Assembly: GCA_012270975.1 (NCBI GenBank)
Contig: JAAXHH010000048.1
Span: forward strand, 1 to 42,147
Reading direction: 5' to 3'
Length of the DNA: 42,147 nucleotides
From: Candidatus Latescibacterota bacterium
GTDB lineage: Bacteria > JAAXHH01
Shown here: one piece after another, positions 32,437 to 38,212 of the stretch
How positions within the stretch are numbered: position 1 is the stretch's first letter
Layout: each line of letters begins with the position of its first letter
Translations under genes and position numbers: made by a program
Notes under the pieces: generated by a model
Told to the model about the DNA's origin: nothing
What the model saw: the letters and a program-made list of their open reading frames with translations, nothing else
Databases searched by the model: none

Positions 32437-33195
32437 ATGTCCGACTCGTCATCGCCGAAGATCGTTCCCAAGACCTACACCTGTTACCGTGCCTGCGGTC
32501 CCATCGCGATCGACGGCAAGCTGAGCGACCCGTCCTGGATCCGTGCGCCGCGCACCGATCTCTTCGTCGATATCGAGGGCGATCTCAAGCCCATCCCCCG
32601 ATTCGGGACGCGCGCCATGATGCTGTGGGACGACGAGAATTTCTACGTCGCGGCAGACATGGAGGAGCCGGACGTGTGGGGCACGCTGACCAAGCGCGAC
32701 TCCATCATCTGCCACGACAACGACTTTGAGGTATTCGTCGATCCCGACGGCGACACCAACCACTACATGGAGTTCGAGATCAACCCCCTGAACGCCGCCT
32801 GGGACCTGTACCTGCCCAAACCCTACAGCAAGGGCGGACAGGCCGACCACGACTGGGACTTCGAAGGCGTGCGTCACGCCGTCCACATCGACGGGACCGT
32901 CAACTGCTCGCACGACGTGGACCGGGGCTGGTCCACCGAAATCGCCTTCCCCTGGACGAGCATGGCCGAGTATGCCGGCGTCGATTGCCCACCGAAGCCC
33001 GGCGACTCCTGGCGGGTCAACTTCTCGCGGGTGGAGTGGGAATTCGAGCGTTACAAGGACGGCTACCTGCGGAAAGAAGGCGTCCCCTGCGACAACTGGG
33101 TCTGGTCGCCCCAGGGCGAGATCAACATGCACATCCCCGAGATGTGGGGACACGTGGTGTTTTCGGATACGGTGGTGGGTACGAAGGAGATGTAA
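32437..33195 (+). CDS. CBM9-like carbohydrate-binding-fold protein
   Basis: A 252-residue protein consisting of one CBM9/DOMON-like beta-sandwich. The signature elements are the opening IDGKLSDPSWIRAPRTDLFVDIEG, LWDDENFYVAADMEEPDVWGTL, the DNDFEVFVDPDGDTNHYMEFEINP run and the WSTEIAFPWTSM strand. No signal peptide is present, so it may act in the cytoplasm, unlike most carbohydrate-binding modules. AGGAAAG precedes the ATG at 32437. Its position after the asparaginase and PhyH genes suggests a glycan- or glycoconjugate-related pathway, which is inference. It is convergent with the coiled-coil cluster. Confidence 0.83.
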   Translation: MSDSSSPKIVPKTYTCYRACGPIAIDGKLSDPSWIRAPRTDLFVDIEGDLKPIPRFGTRAMMLWDDENFYVAADMEEPDVWGTLTKRDSIICHDNDFEVFVDPDGDTNHYMEFEINPLNAAWDLYLPKPYSKGGQADHDWDFEGVRHAVHIDGTVNCSHDVDRGWSTEIAFPWTSMAEYAGVDCPPKPGDSWRVNFSRVEWEFERYKDGYLRKEGVPCDNWVWSPQGEINMHIPEMWGHVVFSDTVVGTKEM

Positions 33196-33275
33196 ACGGT
33201 TCTACTTCAGTCGGTTTCGTTTTTGCCATCCACGTCTGGTGCGTTAACCTGTTTCTGGCAGGGCACGCGGGATAA

Positions 33276-33560
33276 TCAGGTAATTTTCAAAACGGTCAGT
33301 AATGCCCCCGCCCCGAGAATAAAAACCGCAATCGTCCATCTGAATATGGAAAGCAAGTTGGCCGTCAACTCCGCTTTAAACCGCTCCATGTCTTCCTTGG
33401 TGGCGACGTTCTCCATCTTTTCTTCAATCCTGCCTAAACGAACACTGATACTGTCGGAACTGAAGTAAAGATCGTTCTCGATCCGCTTGATGGACTCTGC
33501 GGTTCCGCGTCGACTCATCCCTGCGGCGCCGGATGGGCGTTTATTTTTTGGATTGTTCAT
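33276..33560 (-). CDS. Tail-anchored coiled-coil protein, CCDC90/DUF1640-like (copy A)
   Basis: A 94-residue protein: polar N-terminus, the block IKRIENDLYFSSDSISVRLG, a coiled coil (RIEEKMENVATKEDMERFKAEL) and one C-terminal membrane segment (FRWTIAVFILGAGALLTVLKIT). The stalk with TKED motifs plus a terminal anchor resembles bacterial CCDC90/DUF1640 proteins, relatives of mitochondrial MCUR1, whose bacterial role is unknown. It is a tandem duplicate of copy B, 36 bases away, including the sequence before the start (TAGACGAAAATG) and after the stop. Confidence 0.8.
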   Translation of the reverse strand: MNNPKNKRPSGAAGMSRRGTAESIKRIENDLYFSSDSISVRLGRIEEKMENVATKEDMERFKAELTANLLSIFRWTIAVFILGAGALLTVLKIT

Positions 33561-33596
33561 TTTCGTCTAGCGGTCCTCCCAATGATGCCGGTTGAA

Positions 33597-33941
33597 TCAG
33601 GTTAGTTTCAAAACAGTCAAGATTGCCCCCAGGCCCGATACAAGAATCCCGATAGTCCATCGAAATAGTGTATTCGAGTGGGCGGTCAGTTCCGTTCTCA
33701 ACCGCTCTATATCTCCGTGTATAGTGACTTTGAACTTCTCCATGTCTTCCCGCGTGACGAAATGCTTCAGATCTTCCCGCGTCGCGACATGCTCCAGCTT
33801 TTCTTCTATCCTGGTCAATCGAATCTTCATGTTGTCCGAGCTGAAATACAGATCATCTTCGATCCGTTTGATGGACTCCTCGATTTCCCGCGAACTCATC
33901 CCTGTATTCTCGGGTGGGCGTTTGCTTTTTTGATCATTCAT
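33597..33941 (-). CDS. Tail-anchored coiled-coil protein, CCDC90/DUF1640-like (copy B)
   Basis: A 114-residue paralogue of copy A with the same parts in order: IKRIEDDLYFSSDNMKIRL block, coiled coil, C-terminal anchor FRWTIGILVSGLGAILTVLKLT. The stalk is 20 residues longer because the module is repeated (TREDLKHFVTREDMEKF) and extended by HGDIERLRTEL. DNA similarity to copy A is obvious over the anchor-coding part. Copies A, B and C read in one direction with short gaps and may form one transcript. Confidence 0.8.
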   Translation of the reverse strand: MNDQKSKRPPENTGMSSREIEESIKRIEDDLYFSSDNMKIRLTRIEEKLEHVATREDLKHFVTREDMEKFKVTIHGDIERLRTELTAHSNTLFRWTIGILVSGLGAILTVLKLT

Positions 33942-34032
33942 TTTCGTCTATCCATTCACGGGAAGTGGCGGAACAACCAACGTACCGGCATGAATACGGC
34001 GACAGAACTATATGCAGACGCGATGTCCGGAT

Positions 34033-34434
34033 CTAGGGCAGCAGCCATTTGAACGTCGTTACAATTATCCCTGCGAGCGTCAGGATGCTCCCCAAAAACC
34101 ACCTTATCATGCTGATCTTCAAATTCGCAATGTCTTCTCGGCTGGCCGTGTGACTGAATCCTTCATCCATTCTGATGGCCATGTTACTGAGTCTCTCATC
34201 CAAACTGGCGTCCATGTTTCTGAGCCGCTCGTCCATGATAATGGCCGTGTTTTTGAGTCGCTCATCCAAACTGGCGGTCGTATTCCCCAGTCTCTCATCC
34301 ATCCGGGCCAACACCACCCTCATACTATCCGGTCCGATGTATAGATCCTTCTGAACTCGTCTGACGATTGCCCGGATTTCTGACTGAGTCATTTCCGGCT
34401 CTCCCGGTTCCCTGCCTCTTTCAGATTCACTCAT
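34033..34434 (-). CDS. Tail-anchored coiled-coil protein with hendecad repeats (copy C)
   Basis: A 133-residue paralogue sharing the VQKDLYIGPDSMRVVLAR block with copies A and B. It then has five 11-residue units (ARMDERLGNTT, ASLDERLKNTA, IIMDERLRNMD, ASLDERLSNMA, IRMDEGFSHTA; residues 43-97), a TASREDIANLK neck and a C-terminal membrane segment (about 109-131, ending KWLLP). Eleven-residue periodicity suggests a right-handed or straight coiled-coil stalk. It is the first and most diverged gene of the three-gene run. Function unknown. Confidence 0.78.
   Translation of the reverse strand: MSESERGREPGEPEMTQSEIRAIVRRVQKDLYIGPDSMRVVLARMDERLGNTTASLDERLKNTAIIMDERLRNMDASLDERLSNMAIRMDEGFSHTASREDIANLKISMIRWFLGSILTLAGIIVTTFKWLLP
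34144..34308 (-). repeat. Five 33-bp units coding hendecads
   Basis: The five 11-residue units of copy C are coded by 33-bp DNA units. Units 2 and 4 share near-identical sequence (CTCATCCAAACTGGCG on the plus strand), so stalk length has changed by unit duplication. Confidence 0.75.
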
Positions 34435-34723
34435 TCTAAATCACTTCTCCTGAGATTGGCGATATCTTGTCCGCTGTTTAACTCCCTCTTGGTATATCAG
34501 TAGACGGGATCCGGAGTTTCTCGTGGTTTTTCTTTTTTGAACAAGGCTTTGGCAGGGCGAAGCCAGGAATGGCGATCGATTCTGTCCATTGTAAATTGCA
34601 AGTATATCTTGCGGAAACCACAGTTATAATTTAAATTACTTAAGACTTACTTTACTTTTTATGAATATAACTTGAATTTTTGAATGAAATTGACAGCGAA
34701 CCCCCGGTAAAAAACGACTTGAT
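34435..34723. other. AT-rich non-coding spacer
   Basis: 289 bases between the divergent copy C gene and the DUF2089 gene, clearly AT-rich from about 34590. It contains a small dyad GGCTT-N10-AAGCC near 34548 and TTGACA at 34690-34695 too close to the start to be used conventionally. No ORF and no convincing promoter. Confidence 0.6.
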
Positions 34724-35062
34724 ATGAAGACTGACTCTGATCGAACTCAGAACCCGCGTTTGCCCGCTTTCTGCCCGGGCTGTGCTGCGGCCCTGAAGGT
34801 CGCCCGCCTGGACTGTACCGAGTGCGATACGGCCGTGATAGGAAGTTTTTCCCTGCCGCCTTTAGCCCGTCTTGCCCCGGAGGATCAGGCCTTTGTGCTT
34901 TGCTTCCTCCAGACCGGCGGCAATCTTACGCACATGGCTGAACAGTATGGCGTGTCCTATCCCACGCTGCGGAACCGCCTCGATGCCCTTGTCGAGCAAC
35001 TGGCTTCACTGGCGGCGGTGGAAGGGCCAGCGGACAATCTCGACGAAGCAAGCAGTTTCTGA
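34724..35062 (+). CDS. DUF2089-family zinc-ribbon / helix-turn-helix protein
   Basis: A 112-residue small protein. The N-terminal zinc ribbon has C17-x2-C20 and C31-x2-C34. A linker with LARLAPEDQAFVLCFLQTGGN leads into a helix-turn-helix (about 70-100, MAEQYGVSYPTLRNRLDALVEQL). This is the DUF2089 layout. A DNA-binding regulator is likely. It lies 44 bases before a membrane protein and a PH-like protein, and DUF2089 genes are often next to small membrane protein genes, so it probably regulates this operon. No Shine-Dalgarno is evident before the ATG at 34724. Confidence 0.83.
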   Translation: MKTDSDRTQNPRLPAFCPGCAAALKVARLDCTECDTAVIGSFSLPPLARLAPEDQAFVLCFLQTGGNLTHMAEQYGVSYPTLRNRLDALVEQLASLAAVEGPADNLDEASSF

Positions 35063-35106
35063 TGTGGCTTCGATGTACGTTTCTTCGATGCACATAACCT
35101 AGAAAG

Positions 35107-36111
35107 ATGCCAGCCATGGACGCTTCCCGCACCCACACGGCCTCTGTTTGGCGCATGTGGCTGTTCAATCCCTTCCACTTCCTGGCCGGCGGCCGGGCGC
35201 TGGCCTGGGGATTGGCCTGTATCGTTTTGACAGCGTGGCTCGGCGGCGCATTCGAATATCGCTACACCGGCGTGCTTTCCTTCCAGCTTTTGACGCCGGC
35301 GCCAATCTGGCTCGCCATCACGCAAGGCCTTGCGGCGTGGGCGGTTCCCAGCGTCCTGCTTTACTTGGGCGGCCGCCAGCTCAGCCGCAGCCGGGTGCGC
35401 GCCATCGATGTCTTCGGTACCCAGGCCCTGGCGAGGGCGCCTGGCCTGCTCATGGCCCTGGTCGTCGTATCGCCACCCTTTCGGGATCTCACGTCCTCAT
35501 TGATTTACCAGGGCACGTCGCAATTCACAATCGCACAGTTTAGCGCGCTCATCGCGGTAGCCACGGTGATGGTGTTGCTGCTGGTCTGGATCGTGCTCCT
35601 GATGTACCGTGGCTTTGCCGTTTCGTGCAATGTCGCCGGGGGGTGGGCGATTGCCGTATTCGTCGTAGCGATCGCCCTGGGCGAGGTCGCCACGGGTGCG
35701 ACGGGACACTACTTGCAGGGCGCCATAACCCCTCGGACCGTTGCCAGCGCACCGGTCCAGTCCGAGCAACACCATCTGGCCGAGCGACTGGCCACGCGGG
35801 TCCTCCTGGGTCACGAACAGGGCCGATTCGAGGCCCTGGGGCCGGAGGAGGCTACTGGGGACTTTCGGAGGGGTTTCACCGAGGAGAGCCAGCGCCGGAG
35901 CCACCAGACCATCCGGCAGCTCTTTGGTGCTTTCGAGGGTCTGGACTTCGTCGAGACCCGGTCCACCGAGGACCAGCCGCACCTGCTGATCCATCGCTTC
36001 AAGGGCCGGTACGGGGCCGCGTCCGGGCCCCTCGAAGTGCGCGTCGTCCTCGACCTGGAAGGCAAATTGGCGGGCCTGTGGATCAAGCCCTGGCAGGATC
36101 AGATGCTATGA
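35107..36111 (+). CDS. YIP1-like multi-pass membrane protein with C-terminal soluble domain
   Basis: A 334-residue protein opening WRMWLFNPFHFLAGGRALAWGL, the YIP1-family entry motif, with five or six membrane segments up to about residue 215. The last about 100 residues are soluble and resemble DUF3887-type domains (GRFEALGPEEATGDFRRGFTEES ... EVRVVLDLEGKLAGLWIKPW). Function is unknown; a membrane scaffold or envelope role is inferred. Its stop overlaps the next start as ATGA (36108-36111), so translation is coupled. Confidence 0.75.
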   Translation: MPAMDASRTHTASVWRMWLFNPFHFLAGGRALAWGLACIVLTAWLGGAFEYRYTGVLSFQLLTPAPIWLAITQGLAAWAVPSVLLYLGGRQLSRSRVRAIDVFGTQALARAPGLLMALVVVSPPFRDLTSSLIYQGTSQFTIAQFSALIAVATVMVLLLVWIVLLMYRGFAVSCNVAGGWAIAVFVVAIALGEVATGATGHYLQGAITPRTVASAPVQSEQHHLAERLATRVLLGHEQGRFEALGPEEATGDFRRGFTEESQRRSHQTIRQLFGAFEGLDFVETRSTEDQPHLLIHRFKGRYGAASGPLEVRVVLDLEGKLAGLWIKPWQDQML

Positions 36112-36548
36112 TCACCTATCGCCACACCCAGTTCGGCACGGTCAACGTCGTCATCACGGTCTCCATCATGCCGCTTGTGTTTCTACCGGCATGGCTGGCC
36201 GGGGCTGCCCCGATCGCCTGGCTGATCCTGGTTTTTCTACTGGGAGTCCTGATCCTGTTCTACAACCTGACCGTCACGATCGATGGCCAGGACCTCCGAA
36301 TCCACTTCGGCATCGGCCTGATCCGCAAACGCTTTCCTCTCGATCAGATTGACTCCTGCCAGCCGGTCAGAAACTCCTGGATCTACGGCTGGGGCATCCG
36401 TCTGACCCCCCGCGGCTGGCTCTACAACGTATCGGGACTGGAGGCGGTTGAGCTGCAGATGAAGAACGGCAAGACCTGCCGCATCGGTACGGACGAACCC
36501 GCGGTCCTGGCAGCCGTGCTCCGGAGGGCACTGGATGCTTCAAAATGA
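36108..36548 (+). CDS. Membrane-anchored bacterial PH-like domain protein
   Basis: A 146-residue protein with two adjacent membrane segments (about 12-55) and then a small beta domain (TVTIDGQDLRIHFGIGLIRKRFPLDQIDSCQPVRN ... GIRLTPRGWLYNV ... VELQMKNGKTCRIGTDEP). This is the pattern of bacterial PH (YdbS/YdbT-like) domains. It is translationally coupled to the YIP1-like gene. The ureohydrolase start at 36535 lies inside its 3' end. Confidence 0.72.
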   Translation: MITYRHTQFGTVNVVITVSIMPLVFLPAWLAGAAPIAWLILVFLLGVLILFYNLTVTIDGQDLRIHFGIGLIRKRFPLDQIDSCQPVRNSWIYGWGIRLTPRGWLYNVSGLEAVELQMKNGKTCRIGTDEPAVLAAVLRRALDASK

Positions 36549-37389
36549 GACAGACACAATGACAGCGAGCGTGAAAGTCGGCCTGCTGGGGGTCGGTTTC
36601 GATGCGAACTCGACTTTTCGTCGCGGTCCGGCCGCCGCGCCGCCCGCGATAAGAGCCGCCCTCGGATCGGCGTCCGGCAACGCCTATTCCGAGACCGGTG
36701 TGCGCGTGTGGCCAAGTGAAAGCGTACTCGACCACGGCGATCTCGACGTGCCGGATGAAAAAGGCACGCGCGGCCCCATTGACGTCATCGAGCGCGGGGT
36801 CGGCCAGACGCTCGACGATACGCCGCGGCTTGTCGTCCTGGGGGGCGACCATACCGTTACATATCCCGTGGTCCGGGCCTTCGCCGCGAAGCACGGCCGG
36901 ATCAGCCTGCTGCACTTCGACGCGCACCCGGATCTGTACCCCGACTTCGAAGGCAACCGCTTTTCTCACGCCTGCCCCATGGCCCGCATTCTCGAAGACG
37001 GTCTCGTCGAGCGTCTGGTCCAGGTCGGCATTCGCAGCTTCACGCCCGCGCAGCATGACGCGGCGAAACGACACAACGTCGAGGTGATCCCGGCCTTCTC
37101 GGCCGGACCGGTTCCGGCGCTGGCGTTCGACACGCCGGTCTACATCTCGATGGACGTCGATGCGCTCGACCCCGGGTATGCGCCGGGCGTCTCCCACCCC
37201 GAGCCGGGCGGACTGAGCGTGCGCCAGATGCTCGAGACCGTTGCCGCGACGCGGACCCCGTACGTTGTCGGAGGCGATGTGGTGGAGCTTAATCCGAAGC
37301 TGGATAGAGACGGCGGCACGGCGATCGCCGCCGCGAAGCTGGTACGCGAGCTATTGGGGCGGGTCATTCTCGATGGGCGGGCGGATTGA
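36535..37389 (+). CDS. Arginase/agmatinase/formimidoglutamase-family ureohydrolase
   Basis: A 284-residue ureohydrolase with a complete binuclear manganese site: H106 (LGGDHTVTYP), D129, H131 and D133 (HFDAHPDLYPD), and D207 and D209 (SMDVDALDP). The HPEPGGLS loop (221-228) follows. It hydrolyses a guanidino compound to urea or a related product; arginine, agmatine or a different guanidine cannot be told apart by eye. ATG 36535 is chosen because GGAGGG lies 6 bases upstream; it overlaps the PH-like gene by 14 bases. Confidence 0.9.
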   Translation: MLQNETDTMTASVKVGLLGVGFDANSTFRRGPAAAPPAIRAALGSASGNAYSETGVRVWPSESVLDHGDLDVPDEKGTRGPIDVIERGVGQTLDDTPRLVVLGGDHTVTYPVVRAFAAKHGRISLLHFDAHPDLYPDFEGNRFSHACPMARILEDGLVERLVQVGIRSFTPAQHDAAKRHNVEVIPAFSAGPVPALAFDTPVYISMDVDALDPGYAPGVSHPEPGGLSVRQMLETVAATRTPYVVGGDVVELNPKLDRDGGTAIAAAKLVRELLGRVILDGRAD

Positions 37390-37527
37390 TCCTGCCGCGA
37401 TTTTGAAATTGCGCTGAGCGAAACCGGCCTTGGTTAGCTTCAGATGTAATTCCCTCTTTCAAACACCGCATGAACTCCTGGCATACGGTGTTGACTACAG
37501 CAGCACTAGCGTCGCAATCCTTTACTG

Positions 37528-37710
37528 TCATGTGGTAGGAAGAGGGTTTTTCCACGCGTACCAGACCTTATCCTGGTATCCATTCTTTAGTCTGATCTCG
37601 ACTTCAATACCAAGAATCTCGATCTCTTCATCGGTTAACAGATCCAGTATCTTGCTTTTAAGTATTTCGGCCTTTCGAGGGTCAATAAGCCGACCTTTAT
37701 CATCTACCAT
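37528..37710 (-). CDS. Small protein of unknown function
   Basis: A 60-residue mostly charged protein with a helical first half (KAEILKSKILDLLTDEEIEILG) and a strand-like second half ending YAWKNPLPTT. AAGGA lies about 8 bases before the ATG at 37710, just after the stop of the preceding gene (13-base gap), so the two form a small operon. I recognise no family. The 138 bases from the ureohydrolase stop to this gene show nothing clear. Confidence 0.55.
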   Translation of the reverse strand: MVDDKGRLIDPRKAEILKSKILDLLTDEEIEILGIEVEIRLKNGYQDKVWYAWKNPLPTT

Positions 37711-37723
37711 AAGAGGATTCCTT

Positions 37724-37975
37724 TCAACCCCGCCACAGTTGGAATATGATTGTTATCAACCCACCGATAATTGCAGTTCCCATTCCAAAAACAACCCTTC
37801 GGAGGAATCGGAACTCGGCATCGAATTCCGACATCCTCTTGTAGGAATGGTCGATCAGTTTGTAAAGGCTGACTTCGGTTTTTTCTAAACCGAATAACCT
37901 GCTTTTTACATTCTCGTCTTTGAAAAACACCTCGTCCAGTAGCTTTTCTGTATCTTGTGAATTACCTGTATTCAT
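37724..37975 (-). CDS. Tail-anchored small protein related to the coiled-coil group
   Basis: An 83-residue protein from the ATG at 37975; the frame is open to 38032 but the extra residues look non-coding. It has a helical region with LLDEVFFKDENVKSRLFGLE, which resembles the DLYFSSDSISVRLGRIE block of copies A-C. The C-terminal membrane segment is FLRRVVFGMGTAIIGGLITIIFQLW. The gene is divergent from hsdR with a 237-base spacer. The relation to copies A-C is by pattern only. Confidence 0.6.
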   Translation of the reverse strand: MNTGNSQDTEKLLDEVFFKDENVKSRLFGLEKTEVSLYKLIDHSYKRMSEFDAEFRFLRRVVFGMGTAIIGGLITIIFQLWRG

Positions 37976-38212
37976 AGTCCATGGCCTTTTCAAGTTTGAG
38001 TTACAACGGCTAACTCGAATGGACATCCACACCGAAAGATCGGCTGCACGAATTCCGCAGAAATTAACATCCTCTTAAGTATTGTGTAGTCAAGAAGTCT
38101 ATTTTCTCGTATTTTGTCTCGGAATTATGAGAAAATGTTGGTTTTGAGTACTGGGGGATTCCCTGAATGCCCCCCTATGTGGTATAGACCAGGGACATAG
38201 CGGACAGGCAGA

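Noticed and set aside
34690..34723. TTGACA as -35 box of the DUF2089 operon
   Set aside because: Only 28 bases from the start codon with no -10 at proper distance.
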